A DNA stretch of 49,237 nucleotides from Caulobacter sp. (GCA_019636175.1 JAHBYC010000022.1:1-49237); one strand, 5' to 3'. Shown: positions 1 through 8,883, counted from the first letter of the stretch. Made by a program: numbers and translations. Notes: generated from the sequence alone by a model not told the origin.

Positions 1-1
1 G

Positions 2-952
<951 letters not shown>

Positions 953-963
953 GTCCCTCTTCG

Positions 964-994
964 AACCCCGGCTCCGCACGGCGCCGGGGTTTTT
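964..994. terminator. Rho-independent terminator between ftsH and the convergent DUF4344 gene
   Basis: The 9-bp perfect stem aaccccggc (964-972) / gccggggtt (983-991) is followed by a run of T on the plus strand (990-994). It lies directly after the ftsH stop. The left arm starts with AA, so it may act weakly on the minus strand too, for the convergent gene ending at 1004. Confidence 0.8.
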
Positions 995-1003
995 CCGGTC
1001 GCC

Positions 1004-1864
1004 CTATCTGAAGCCGGCCTCGTAGCCGACGGCGACGATCTCGTTGACCAGCTCGTAGCAGAGGGTCAGGGAGTTTTCCCCGGTGTTCCAGTAGGCGTTG
1101 GAAAAGCCGCAGTCCTTGGCGGTGATCAGCACCAGGCCGGTCTGATCGGAGCGGTCGAGCTGGACAAGGATGTCCCGCACCTCTTCCAGCACCGCCATGG
1201 ATCTGACGATCTGGGCGGCGTCCTTGGTGTCCTTGCCGGCCTCCTCATAGGCCAGGGGCGCCAGAAGAGGGGGCGACTTGCTGATCCGGGCGACATGCTT
1301 GTTGAGCAGCATCGACCAGCTGGTCACGTTCTGCCCCGCCTCGAGGCGGCAGCCCTGCAGGCGCCGCTCGGGAATGCCGACGCGGCGGGTCAGGGGCAGA
1401 TACTCCAGCGGAGCCGACCCATAGAGCAGGCAGGCGATCTGGTAGCCCCGCTGCTCGTCGATGCCATGCTCGTCCCACCAGGGCAGGTCCTCGCGCTTGC
1501 GATCGCTCATCTTGGCCGAGGCCAGCCACCACTCCATCGCCGCCGCCGCGTCGGTGCCGTCCTCGCCACTGCTGTCGGGAGAGAGCCAGTAGGTGGCGAA
1601 GCGGTCCGCCGCGTCCTCCTCACGCCCCAGCACCGGCAAGCCGTAGAGATCAACCAGGCCATGACCCATCTCATGCAGCATGACGAAGCGCAGGGTGCCC
1701 TTGACGAACTGCCTCAGCGTGATGGCTTCGCGAAACAGCGCCTGGGGCGGCGGCAGGTGGACGGTCTGACCCGCCGGCGCGCCGGAGCGGCGATCGTTGG
1801 TTTGGGCGGACGCCGGCGCGATCAGTCCCGCAACCAGCAGCAAGGCGAGAACGAGTCTTTTCAT
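1004..1864 (-). CDS. DUF4344 family secreted putative metallopeptidase
   Basis: A 286-residue protein with a clear Sec signal peptide (MKRLVLALLLVAGLIAPASA, cleavage after ASA), so it is exported. The mature part carries a zinc-peptidase-like motif HEMGH (in VMLHEMGHGLVDLYGLP), followed about 20 residues later by EEDAADRFATYW, as in DUF4344 proteins. Catalysis is inferred from the motif only; no substrate is known to me. The start is supported by AGGGGG about 6 nt upstream. It is divergent from folP (58 bp between starts) and convergent with ftsH. It sits between ftsH and folP, which are usually adjacent. Confidence 0.8.
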   Translation of the reverse strand: MKRLVLALLLVAGLIAPASAQTNDRRSGAPAGQTVHLPPPQALFREAITLRQFVKGTLRFVMLHEMGHGLVDLYGLPVLGREEDAADRFATYWLSPDSSGEDGTDAAAAMEWWLASAKMSDRKREDLPWWDEHGIDEQRGYQIACLLYGSAPLEYLPLTRRVGIPERRLQGCRLEAGQNVTSWSMLLNKHVARISKSPPLLAPLAYEEAGKDTKDAAQIVRSMAVLEEVRDILVQLDRSDQTGLVLITAKDCGFSNAYWNTGENSLTLCYELVNEIVAVGYEAGFR

Positions 1865-1922
1865 GATGCCCCCTGTTTGACCGAAGCTTGTCTGCGATCC
1901 CGGGGCGCCGCATCACTCAGAA

Positions 1923-2759
1923 ATGGGGGAAAACGCCATCAATTCGAAAAAATCCGTCGCCGTCATGGGCATCGTCAACGTCACCCCTGACAGCTTCTCG
2001 GACGGGGGTCGGCACAGCGACGCGGAGGCCGCCGTGGCGCACGGCCTGAGGCTGCTGGAGGCGGGCGCGGACATGCTCGATATCGGCGGCGAATCGACCC
2101 GCCCCGGAGCCGCGCCGGTCAGCGAGGCCGAGGAACTGGCGCGGGTCATTCCGGTGATCGCCGGCCTGCGCGCCCGCTGCGACGCGCCCCTGTCGATCGA
2201 CACCATGAAGCCGGCCGTCGCCCGCGCCGCCGTCGCCGCCGGCGCCGGGATCTGGAACGACGTCAGCGCCCTGCGCGGCGGGCCGGACGCCCTTGAGGTC
2301 GCGGCCGGCCTCGCCTGCCCCGTCGTGCTGATGCATATGCAGGGCGATCCCCGGACGATGCAGAGCGCGCCGCACTACCGGGATGTCGTCGAGGAGGTCG
2401 AATCCTTCCTGCTGGCGCGGGCTGAGGCGGCGCTGGAGGCCGGCGTCGAACGCGGCGCCATCTGGCTGGATCCCGGCATCGGCTTTGGCAAGACGACGGA
2501 GCACAATCTGGCGCTGCTCGCCGCCTTGCCCCGGCTCGTCGCCCATGGCTACCCGGTGCTGCTGGGAGCCAGCCGCAAGCGGTTCATTTCGGCCCTCGAT
2601 CCGGCGGCCCAGACGCCCGACGCCCGCCTCGGCGGCTCAATCGCCGTCGCCCTTGCCGGCGCGGCGGCCGGCGTCGCCGCGGTGCGGGTGCATGACGTCC
2701 GCGAGACCGCCCAGGCGATGCTCGTTCAGGCCGCGGTGGCCTCGGCCCGCGAAAGGTAG
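1923..2759 (+). CDS. folP: Dihydropteroate synthase
   Basis: Condenses 6-hydroxymethyl-dihydropterin pyrophosphate with p-aminobenzoate in cytoplasmic folate synthesis; it is the sulfonamide target. The 278-residue length is normal. Both DHPS signatures are present: MGIVNVTPDSFSDGG at residues 15-29, and DIGGESTRPGA near residue 57. Further on are the DPGIGFGK loop and the late GASRKRFI motif that binds pterin/pABA. The chosen ATG lies 14 residues before the first motif, with only a weak ribosome binding site. Its last 34 bases overlap kptA on the other strand. The usual partner glmM is not next to it here. Confidence 0.96.
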   Translation: MGENAINSKKSVAVMGIVNVTPDSFSDGGRHSDAEAAVAHGLRLLEAGADMLDIGGESTRPGAAPVSEAEELARVIPVIAGLRARCDAPLSIDTMKPAVARAAVAAGAGIWNDVSALRGGPDALEVAAGLACPVVLMHMQGDPRTMQSAPHYRDVVEEVESFLLARAEAALEAGVERGAIWLDPGIGFGKTTEHNLALLAALPRLVAHGYPVLLGASRKRFISALDPAAQTPDARLGGSIAVALAGAAAGVAAVRVHDVRETAQAMLVQAAVASARER

Positions 2760-3271
2760 GCAGGCGGCACGGCCTCGGTCAGCCAGACGCCATTGCTGCT
2801 GACCATGAAAACGTGGCCGTCGGCGGCCATGCGCGCGGCGTCGACGATCAGGATCACCGGCTTGCCCCGCCGGGCGCCGACCTTGGTCGCTGTCTCCAGA
2901 TTGGCCGACAGATGGACGTGGTGTCGGGCCATCTTCTTCAGGCCGCCTTCGAAGATTGCCTGCAGGAAGCGGTCGACGGTGCCGTGATACAGTGTCGCCG
3001 GCGGGGTCGAAGACGGAAGGTCCAGGTCGATTTCAATGGAGTGACCCTGGCGCGCACGGATGCGATCGAGGTCGGGGCTCAACTCGAAGCGCTGCTTGTC
3101 GTTGTTCTCCACCACATGCAGCAGCTCATCAAACGAGACTCGCTTCAATGCGGTCAGAACGGCGTCGACCGGAGCCCAGCCGGCCGGGTCCAGGACCAGG
3201 CCTCCTGCTTCCGGCGCATGACGCAGCCAGTAGGAGAGGGTCTTGGAGATGGCTTTCGTATCCTTTTTCAT
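2726..3271 (-). CDS. kptA: RNA 2'-phosphotransferase (KptA/Tpt1 family)
   Basis: A 181-residue protein of the Tpt1/KptA family, which moves an internal 2'-phosphate from RNA to NAD+, releasing nicotinamide and ADP-ribose 1'',2''-cyclic phosphate. The family layout is visible: an N-terminal winged-helix half starting ISKTLSYWLRHAPE, then the catalytic half with LYHGTVDRFLQAI, RHHVHLSANLETATKVGARRGKPV and a final GVWLTEAVPPAYL. The conserved Arg-His-Arg-Arg set appears intact. Its role in bacteria without tRNA splicing of the yeast type is unclear; RNA repair is one suggestion. It overlaps folP tail to tail by 34 bp. Confidence 0.93.
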   Translation of the reverse strand: MKKDTKAISKTLSYWLRHAPEAGGLVLDPAGWAPVDAVLTALKRVSFDELLHVVENNDKQRFELSPDLDRIRARQGHSIEIDLDLPSSTPPATLYHGTVDRFLQAIFEGGLKKMARHHVHLSANLETATKVGARRGKPVILIVDAARMAADGHVFMVSSNGVWLTEAVPPAYLSRAEATAA

Positions 3272-3443
3272 GGGCGGCCCAATGCCACGAGGCCAATGAG
3301 GCGCCTATCTCCCGGCGAACACAGGTCGGCGCAATTGCGTCCTTGAGTCCCACTTCGGGGGCTGGACCGACCCCGACCGGGGCGGCACTGTGCCCCCGGG
3401 AACGAGACGCCGCACCGGCGCAAACGCCGGGCAAGGAAATACG

Positions 3444-4220
3444 ATGGCTGAATTTGCCGCCAGCGATGGCGTGACCCTGTCCTACGACGATGCGGGCGTC
3501 GCCGACGGCAGGCCGGTCCTGCTGATCCACGGCTTTTCCTCAAACCGCGATGAGGGCTGGAAGCGCACTGGCTGGTACGCCGCCTTCGAGCGGCGGGGAC
3601 AACGCGTCATCGCCCCGGACATGCGCGGCCATGGCCAGAGCGGAAAACCGCATGATCCCGCCGCCTATGGTCACCAGCGGCTGCTGGATGACGTGATCGG
3701 GCTGCTTGATCACCTTGGCGTCGAGCAGACCGACGTCGTGGGCTATTCGATGGGCGCGCGGCTGGCCCTGAGACTGGCCCTGCAGGCGGGGGACAGGGTC
3801 AACCATCTGATCATCGGCGGCGTGGGCGGTCGGCAGCTCGAGGAGGGGCCGAGGGACGAAGGCATGGCCGCCGCCATGGAGGCGGCCGACCCCGACAGCA
3901 TCCAGGACCCGATGCTGCGCAGTTTCCGCCAGTTCGCCGACGAACAGGGTGAGGACCGGCTGGCCCTTGCGGCGCTGACCCGCGCCGTCTCCTGGCGTCC
4001 GACGGCAGACGATCTGTTCGCCATCTCCGCCCCGACCCTGGTGGTCGCGGGGGCCCGCGATGCCCTGGCCGGCGACCCCCAGGGGCTGGCCGACCATATC
4101 CGCGGGGCCAGGGCCGTCACCTTGCAAGGATGCGACCACTTCAACGCCATTCCCCACGCCATGCTCAAGGCGACGGTGTTCGACTTCCTGGACGGCTACC
4201 TGGACGATCCGTTCGGCTAG
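3444..4220 (+). CDS. Alpha/beta fold hydrolase
   Basis: A 258-residue cytoplasmic alpha/beta hydrolase. The oxyanion region is LLIHGFSSNRDEGW (27-39). The nucleophile elbow GYSMG puts the serine at 102. The acid is probably Asp206 (VVAGARDALAG) and the base His232 (GCDHFNAIP). The ATG at 3444 follows GGCAAGGAAA and the recognisable domain begins at once, so it is preferred to the in-frame GTG at 3390. The substrate cannot be read from sequence. It is divergent from kptA, with a 172-bp gap that shows no clear element. Its stop codon forms the first bases of the palindromic element at 4218. Confidence 0.88.
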   Translation: MAEFAASDGVTLSYDDAGVADGRPVLLIHGFSSNRDEGWKRTGWYAAFERRGQRVIAPDMRGHGQSGKPHDPAAYGHQRLLDDVIGLLDHLGVEQTDVVGYSMGARLALRLALQAGDRVNHLIIGGVGGRQLEEGPRDEGMAAAMEAADPDSIQDPMLRSFRQFADEQGEDRLALAALTRAVSWRPTADDLFAISAPTLVVAGARDALAGDPQGLADHIRGARAVTLQGCDHFNAIPHAMLKATVFDFLDGYLDDPFG

Positions 4221-4268
4221 AACCTGTTCCCATTTGGCGGAACCGCCAAATGGGTAAAACAGGCTCTA
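4218..4268. repeat. Palindromic intergenic element A
   Basis: A perfect 12-bp inverted repeat cccatttggcgg (4229-4240) / ccgccaaatggg (4243-4254) with a 2-nt loop is nested in outer arms tagaacctgtt (4218-4228) and aacaggctcta (4258-4268) that pair with one mismatch. The outer arm begins with the stop codon of the preceding hydrolase gene. Lying between convergent genes, it could form a long hairpin acting as a bidirectional terminator. It resembles small dispersed palindromic repeats. Confidence 0.75.
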
Positions 4269-4279
4269 AACGAAGCATG

Positions 4280-4330
4280 TAGAGCACGATTCAACGATTG
4301 GACGGTTCCGTCTAATCGCATCGTGCTCTA
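4280..4330. repeat. Palindromic intergenic element B
   Basis: Outer arms tagagcacgat (4280-4290) and atcgtgctcta (4320-4330) pair perfectly. Inner arms cgattggacgg / ccgtctaatcg pair with one G-U-type mismatch around a 2-nt loop. The build is the same as element A, including TAGA/TCTA ends, although the inner sequences differ. The last three bases are the stop codon (TAG on the minus strand) of the glutathione transferase gene. Confidence 0.75.
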
Positions 4331-4954
4331 GCGCCCCATCAGATACTCGCCGCCCTTTTCCAGCCCGCGCTTCCATGCCGGGCGGGCATGGATGCGTTCG
4401 ATCCAGGCGGCCATGTTGGGATAGTCCTGCAACTTGCCCATGGCCTTGGCGACTTCGGGGATGAAGCTCATCTGCACGTCCGCGCCGGTCGGGCCCTCGC
4501 CGATTAGCCAGTCGCGGCCCTTCAGGCTCTGTTCGACATAGCCGAGATGATTGGCGATCTCGCTCTGGATACGCGGATGCAGCGGCCCGCCGGCCTCGCC
4601 GAGGCGAGAGACATACATGTTGAGCATCAACGGCAGCATGGCGCTGCCCTCGGCATAGTGCAGCCACTGCTGATAGGCGTCATAGGCGGCGCCGGCCGGG
4701 TCAGGGGCCATCCGGCCGCCGCCGTGGCGACGGATGATGTAGTCGATGATCGCGCCGCTCTCGATGACGGTCGCATCGCCCTCGGTCACCACGGGGCTCT
4801 TGCCCAGCGGATGGATCGCCTTGAGTTCCGGAGGGGCCAGCCTGGTGGTCGCGTCGCGGCTGTAGAACTTGATCTCATAGGGCAGGCCCAGTTCCTCCAG
4901 CAGCCAGAGAATCCGCTGCGACCGGCTTTCGTTGAGGTGGTGAACGACCAGCAT
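4328..4954 (-). CDS. Glutathione S-transferase family protein
   Basis: A 208-residue cytosolic-type GST. The thioredoxin-like N-terminal domain starts MLVVHHLNESRSQRILWLLEELGLPYEI, with Ser/Asn-Glu-Ser-Arg-Ser where the catalytic residue normally sits. It contains HPLGKSPVVTEGD, holding the cis-proline, and an ES pair (VIESGAIIDYI) that binds the glutathione gamma-glutamyl group. An all-helical C-terminal domain follows, with GPTGADVQMSF. The ATG at 4954 has GGGAGAG upstream and fits family length, so the longer ORF reaching 5056 is not used. The likely role is detoxification or a glutathione-dependent reaction; the substrate is unknown. Confidence 0.9.
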   Translation of the reverse strand: MLVVHHLNESRSQRILWLLEELGLPYEIKFYSRDATTRLAPPELKAIHPLGKSPVVTEGDATVIESGAIIDYIIRRHGGGRMAPDPAGAAYDAYQQWLHYAEGSAMLPLMLNMYVSRLGEAGGPLHPRIQSEIANHLGYVEQSLKGRDWLIGEGPTGADVQMSFIPEVAKAMGKLQDYPNMAAWIERIHARPAWKRGLEKGGEYLMGR

Positions 4955-5095
4955 CCTGTCTCTCCCTTGAGGTTCTGACCGTGATAGCCCGGTCCCGGCC
5001 CTTGCGGCAAAATAATGCGCGATGCCGCCTATGTTGTGTGCGTTTGCGAAATACATATAGTGCGGCGCACAAGAATACCGGAGAGATCATCCACC

Positions 5096-6790
5096 ATGAC
5101 CGCCGCCGCCAGCATCGCCGCCACGACCGAGTCCCTGGTGCTGGAGGGTCTGCCCACACTGCTTCGCGAGGCGGCCGATGCGGCCCAGGCCTTTGTCGCC
5201 GAGGCCAAGGGCGCGGTGAAGGCGCGGATCACCAGCAACGGCCGCATTGACCGCAAGCTGGCCGACGCCCAGCAGCACGCCGTGCATGGATTCGGCTGGT
5301 ACGCCTCCTACGCCGAGCTGATGACCCAGGTCGCCGGCTGGGCCGCCGCCCTCGACGACGCGGGACAGTTTTCCGAGACCGACGCCCTGCTGGCGCAGCT
5401 GCTGTTCGCCGAATACGCCTGCCAGATGGTCGGCGGGATTCCGATGAACCAGGGCGAGATGGTGCGGCCGGCAGATCTGACCGACAGCCGCGAGACCATG
5501 AACCGGCTGTTCGCCCCGGCCCTGACCCGACTGATCACCGCCGGCGGCGGCCAGGCGGTGAAATCCCGGGTCGCGCAGCTGATCGCCGACTCCCGCGGCA
5601 AGGCCACTGTCGAGAATACCGGCCTCGACGAAACCTTCGAGATGATCCGCGACCAGTTCCACAGCTTCGCCGAAGCCAAGGTGGTTCCCTTTGCCCACCA
5701 GTGGCACCTGAACGATGAGCTGATCCCGCTGGACCTGGTCAAGGAGCTCGGCGATCTGGGCGTATTCGGCCTGACCATCCCGGAAGAGTTCGGCGGTTCG
5801 GGCATGGGCAAGACCGCCATGTGCGTGGTTTCCGAGGAGCTGAGCCGGGCCTGGATCGGCGTCGGCTCCCTGGCGACCCGGTCGGAGATCGCCGCCGAGC
5901 TGATCCTCACCGGCGGCACGGACGCCCAGAAGGCCGAATGGCTGCCGAAGATCGCCAGCGCCGAGATTCTGCCCACGGCGATGTTCACCGAGCCCAACAC
6001 CGGCTCGGACCTGGGTTCTCTGCGCACCCGGGCCGAGCTGAAGGGCGACAGCTATGTCGTCACCGGCAACAAGACCTGGATCACCCATGCGGCCCGCGCC
6101 GATGTCATGACTCTGCTGGTCCGCACCGACCCGGCGACCAGTGACTACCGCGGCCTGTCGATGCTGCTGGCGCCCAAGATGCGCGGCGAAGGCGACACGC
6201 CCTTCCCCACGCCCGGCATGAGCGGCGGCGAGATCGAGGTCATCGGCTATCGCGGCATGAAGGAATACGAGATCGGCTTCGACGGCTTCACCGTGCCGGC
6301 GGCCAATCTGCTGGGCGGCGCCGAGGGCCAGGGCTTCAAGCAGCTGATGGCCACCTTCGAGAGCGCCCGGATCCAGACCGCCGCCCGCGCCGTCGGCGTG
6401 GCCCAGCGGGGTCTGGAACTGGGCCTGGCCTACGCCCTCGACCGCAACCAGTTCGGCGGCCCGATCTTCGGATTCCCGCGGGTGTCCAACAAGCTGGCGA
6501 TGATGGCGGCCGAACTGATGGGCGTGCGTCAGCTGACCTACTATGCCGCTCGCCAGAAGGATGATGGCAAGCGGTGCGATCTGGAGGCCGGCATGGCCAA
6601 GCTGATCGCCGCCCGGGTCGCCTGGGCCGCCGCCGACAACGCCCTGCAGATTCACGGCGGCAACGGCTTTGCGATGGAATACGAGGTCAGCCGCGTCCTG
6701 GCCGACGCCCGCATCCTCAACATCTTCGAAGGGGCCGGCGAAATCCAGGCCCAGGTCATCGCCCGCCGCCTGCTCGAGGACGGCAACTAG
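5096..6790 (+). CDS. mcd: Probable (2S)-methylsuccinyl-CoA dehydrogenase (acyl-CoA dehydrogenase family)
   Basis: A 564-residue flavoprotein. Residues about 170-560 form the acyl-CoA dehydrogenase fold: FTEPNTGSDLGSLRT, the FAD-binding GNKTWITHAARAD, RNQFGGPIFGFPRVSNKLA, and the terminal IFEGAGEIQ with the catalytic-type Glu near 545. The roughly 170-residue N-terminal extension (LVLEGLPTLLREAADAAQ, then HAVHGFGWYASYAELM) is typical of Mcd, which oxidises methylsuccinyl-CoA to mesaconyl-CoA in the ethylmalonyl-CoA pathway. The ATG at 5096 follows CCGGAGAG. The nearby etfBA and cobalamin adenosyltransferase genes fit the pathway. The family is certain; the exact substrate is inferred from the extension. 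Its stop overlaps that of the convergent TetR gene by 4 bp. Confidence 0.8.
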   Translation: MTAAASIAATTESLVLEGLPTLLREAADAAQAFVAEAKGAVKARITSNGRIDRKLADAQQHAVHGFGWYASYAELMTQVAGWAAALDDAGQFSETDALLAQLLFAEYACQMVGGIPMNQGEMVRPADLTDSRETMNRLFAPALTRLITAGGGQAVKSRVAQLIADSRGKATVENTGLDETFEMIRDQFHSFAEAKVVPFAHQWHLNDELIPLDLVKELGDLGVFGLTIPEEFGGSGMGKTAMCVVSEELSRAWIGVGSLATRSEIAAELILTGGTDAQKAEWLPKIASAEILPTAMFTEPNTGSDLGSLRTRAELKGDSYVVTGNKTWITHAARADVMTLLVRTDPATSDYRGLSMLLAPKMRGEGDTPFPTPGMSGGEIEVIGYRGMKEYEIGFDGFTVPAANLLGGAEGQGFKQLMATFESARIQTAARAVGVAQRGLELGLAYALDRNQFGGPIFGFPRVSNKLAMMAAELMGVRQLTYYAARQKDDGKRCDLEAGMAKLIAARVAWAAADNALQIHGGNGFAMEYEVSRVLADARILNIFEGAGEIQAQVIARRLLEDGN

Positions 6791-7410
6791 ATCGCGCCGT
6801 AGCCCGTCGGCTGAGGCCTCACGCCGGCCAGGATGAGCTCGACCTGCCGGTCCATGCGCGCCGTCAGGGCCACGGCGTCGGCGCCGACCTGGGCCGCGAG
6901 ACTGTAGTTGAAGGCGTAGGCGGCCATCAGGACCTCAAGCACCAGCCCCAGGTCCGCATCCGGCCGCACGTCCCCCCGTTCTATCCCTTCCGCCAGGACG
7001 TCCAGCAGCATGCCCTTGAAGGCCTGGTTGCGGCCGAAAGGCACCGTGGTTTCCTCCAAGGAGGGACTGAAGGTGGCCGCGATGTGGGCGAGGAACAGCT
7101 TCACCCGCCGGCATTCGAAGTCATAGTGGATGGCGAAGATCGAGCAGATGCGATCACTGGTCGAGCCGCGCAGATAGGGGAGGATGCGGGTCAACTCCTC
7201 CTGCAACGGCCCAACCCGGTCGGCCATGACCTGGCTCAGCACGTCCGCCTTGGATTTGAAGGTCGTGAAGACGCTCCCGACAGAGACGCCGGCGCGATCC
7301 GCGATCGCACGGATCGTCGTCTCGTCGTAGCCGATCTCGTGGAAGAGATCGCGGGCGGCCGACAGCACCTTAGCGCGCGTCGCCGCCTTCTGATCGTCAC
7401 GAACCCCCAA
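6787..7410 (-). CDS. TetR/AcrR family transcriptional regulator
   Basis: A 207-residue one-component repressor. The N-terminal TetR helix-turn-helix is clear (AARDLFHEIGYDETTIRAIADRAGVSVGSVFTTFKSKADVL, residues about 18-58). A variable helical ligand-binding domain follows. The start is a TTG: GGGGGAG lies 7 nt upstream, the reading frame has no better start, and the HTH begins only 12 residues later. It ends inside the stop region of mcd (tail-to-tail 4-bp overlap). The effector and targets are unknown; adjacent mcd is an obvious candidate target, but this is inference. Confidence 0.9.
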   Translation of the reverse strand: MGVRDDQKAATRAKVLSAARDLFHEIGYDETTIRAIADRAGVSVGSVFTTFKSKADVLSQVMADRVGPLQEELTRILPYLRGSTSDRICSIFAIHYDFECRRVKLFLAHIAATFSPSLEETTVPFGRNQAFKGMLLDVLAEGIERGDVRPDADLGLVLEVLMAAYAFNYSLAAQVGADAVALTARMDRQVELILAGVRPQPTGYGAI

Positions 7411-7433
7411 TAACCGTCTCCCCCGGCTCCTCT

Positions 7434-7466
7434 AAAAAAAACGCCTCGCGTCCCGGCGAGGCGTTT
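7434..7466 (-). terminator. Rho-independent terminator after the second TetR gene
   Basis: A 10-bp stem aaacgcctcg (7439-7448) / cgaggcgttt (7457-7466) is followed on the minus strand by a run of eight T (7434-7441). It separates the TetR gene ending at 7482 from the TetR gene starting at 7410, so the two tandem regulators are probably separate transcripts. Confidence 0.88.
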
Positions 7467-7481
7467 CTTGTCATGTTGGCG

Positions 7482-8132
7482 TCAGCTGCGCGCCCCGGCC
7501 AAAATCAGATCGATCTGATCAGAAAGGCGCGAGGTCAGGTCGTCCGCCGTCCAGCCATCAAACACCGCCCGGCGATAACCCGCAAGATAGACGTCCCACA
7601 GAACGCCGCAGATCAGACGAAGGTCAGCCTTCTGGGACAGCTCGCCGCGTTCGACGCCGGCGCGAAGGCTGTCGGCGATCATGGTCATGACCGGCTTGAG
7701 GGCCTCGCGGTTGCGCTTTTCACCCGCTTCGGTGCGCGTCCAGGATGCGGCTATGCCAGCCTGGAGCAACGGCAGTTGAGTCATGTGAAAACGGTAGGCC
7801 ACGGCGAAGAGGTTGGTCAGCGCCTCGGAGACCGTTGCGCTGGAACTGGCCGCATCCCGCATCGCCTCGACCAGCAGGGCGTAGTCTTCGGCGAGGATTT
7901 CGTCAAAAAGTTCGGACTTGTCGGCGAAGCTGGCGAAGACCGCGCCGGTTGACATGCCGGCGGCCTTGGCAATGTCGCGAATGGTTGCGCCCTCATAACC
8001 GCGCTCGCTGAAGAGCTGGCGAGCGGCGGCGAGGACCTTTTCGCGGGTACGCTGTTTGGCGAGGGCGCGACGGGTCGGCTTGATCGGCCGGGCGCCGGGC
8101 GAAGTAATCACACGCATGGGGACGTGGTTCAT
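7482..8132 (-). CDS. TetR/AcrR family transcriptional regulator
   Basis: A 216-residue TetR protein with an extended basic N-terminus (about 30 residues, rich in Arg/Lys) before the HTH (AARQLFSERGYEGATIRDIAKAAGMSTGAVFASFADKSELF, about 36-76). The C-terminal domain is helical and unassigned. It is distinct in sequence from its downstream neighbour, though both belong to the same superfamily. The start codon overlaps the stop of the upstream small gene in an ATGA (8129-8132), so the two are probably translationally coupled and work together. The ligand is unknown. Confidence 0.9.
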   Translation of the reverse strand: MNHVPMRVITSPGARPIKPTRRALAKQRTREKVLAAARQLFSERGYEGATIRDIAKAAGMSTGAVFASFADKSELFDEILAEDYALLVEAMRDAASSSATVSEALTNLFAVAYRFHMTQLPLLQAGIAASWTRTEAGEKRNREALKPVMTMIADSLRAGVERGELSQKADLRLICGVLWDVYLAGYRRAVFDGWTADDLTSRLSDQIDLILAGARS

Positions 8133-8353
8133 CGGATGGACTCCAGTTTGGTGAGAGCGCTTTCCGCACGCTGCTCGAACTCAACGCAGTACTCGTCGAC
8201 CACGTTCTGCAAAATTTCGGAATATCGACGGGCTAGCTCACGGCCGTCCTGCGCGGCGTCGCGCAGATCGGCGATAAGCTGGCGAATTTCAACCATCGCA
8301 TCGGTCAGGTCGTCGGCCGAGGAAGTCCCGGCCGTCTGTGGCATGGCCGCCAT
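8129..8353 (-). CDS. Small helical hypothetical protein, coupled to TetR
   Basis: I do not recognise this protein. It is predicted at 74 residues, almost entirely amphipathic helix (from DDLTDAMVEIRQLIADLRDA onward), with one cysteine near the C-terminal end (VVDEYCVEFEQ) and no membrane segment. The ATG at 8353 is chosen because GAGAGG lies about 7 nt upstream. The frame stays open to 8572, and a longer product starting at 8467 (112 residues, weak RBS) cannot be excluded. The stop overlaps the start of the TetR gene by 4 bp, so the pair is an operon. Confidence 0.6.
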   Translation of the reverse strand: MAAMPQTAGTSSADDLTDAMVEIRQLIADLRDAAQDGRELARRYSEILQNVVDEYCVEFEQRAESALTKLESIR

Positions 8354-8677
8354 TGGCGCCTCTCTAGGCCTTCCCGCTGTGAAGGAACCGAACTGATCCG
8401 CGGTAAGGCGTCGATCATGTTCAGCGAACCGGCGTTTGCGAGCCGGGGCGGGGCGTTTAGCCACCATTCTTGGTGAAAGCAAGACAAAAAAGAGACGCCG
8501 AATCCCCTCGATTCCGCATATGACACCGCTACCATCGGCTGCATTTTCTGTCACTGCGACAATTGCACTCACCGAACACGCTCACTGAACGCGCGCCGCC
8601 GAACAAGATTGCATGGGATCGGGCGGTGTGGCGATTTCGCTTATCGCGTAAGGGCCGGAGGACTATAGAATGGGGTC
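8354..8677. other. Divergent regulatory gap between the TetR operon and the HIG1-like gene
   Basis: A 324-bp stretch, lower in G+C in its middle (about 8470-8570), with no gene I trust. It must hold the promoters for both directions. It contains a direct repeat, ctcaccgaac (8568-8577) and ctcactgaac (8581-8590), on a 13-nt period, and a related short palindrome gttcagcgaac near 8419-8429. These may be TetR operator half-sites, but this is only inference. Confidence 0.4.
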
Positions 8678-8878
8678 GTGCGCGACATCTTCTCCCTCCT
8701 CATCCCCGCCGCCCTGCTGGCCGTCACCATCACCCTGGGGTTCGGGCTCTACAGCCTGTTCCGGGGCGGAGACTATGGCCGGTCACGGTCAAACAAATTG
8801 ATGCGTCTGCGCGTGCTGATGCAGTTCATTGCCATCATCGTGCTGGTCGCCGCCTATTGGTGGCGAACAAGGACCTAG
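8678..8878 (+). CDS. Twin transmembrane HIG1-like small protein
   Basis: A 66-residue inner-membrane protein. Two hydrophobic helices (LLIPAALLAVTITLGFGLYS and LMQFIAIIVLVAAYWW) flank a short loop, FRGGDYGRSRSNKLMRLRVLM. The loop with RSNKLMRLRV is the HIG1 (hypoxia-induced gene 1) domain pattern; mitochondrial relatives associate with respiratory supercomplexes. The start is GTG at 8678; GGAGG lies rather far upstream (about 16 nt). The adenosyltransferase gene starts 5 bp after its stop, so they share a transcript. A link with respiration or ETF is suggested only by neighbourhood. Confidence 0.8.
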   Translation: MRDIFSLLIPAALLAVTITLGFGLYSLFRGGDYGRSRSNKLMRLRVLMQFIAIIVLVAAYWWRTRT

Positions 8879-8883
8879 TCGCC

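Noticed and set aside
5087-6655. 522-codon open frame antisense to mcd
   Set aside because: Its product is a Gly/His/Gln/Asp-rich string with no recognisable domain. It mirrors the codon bias of mcd on the other strand, a common artefact in high-G+C genomes.
8563-8883. N-terminal extension of the cobalamin adenosyltransferase frame
   Set aside because: The extension overlaps the HIG1-like gene in another frame and is not family sequence. The conserved domain begins right after the GTG at 8884.
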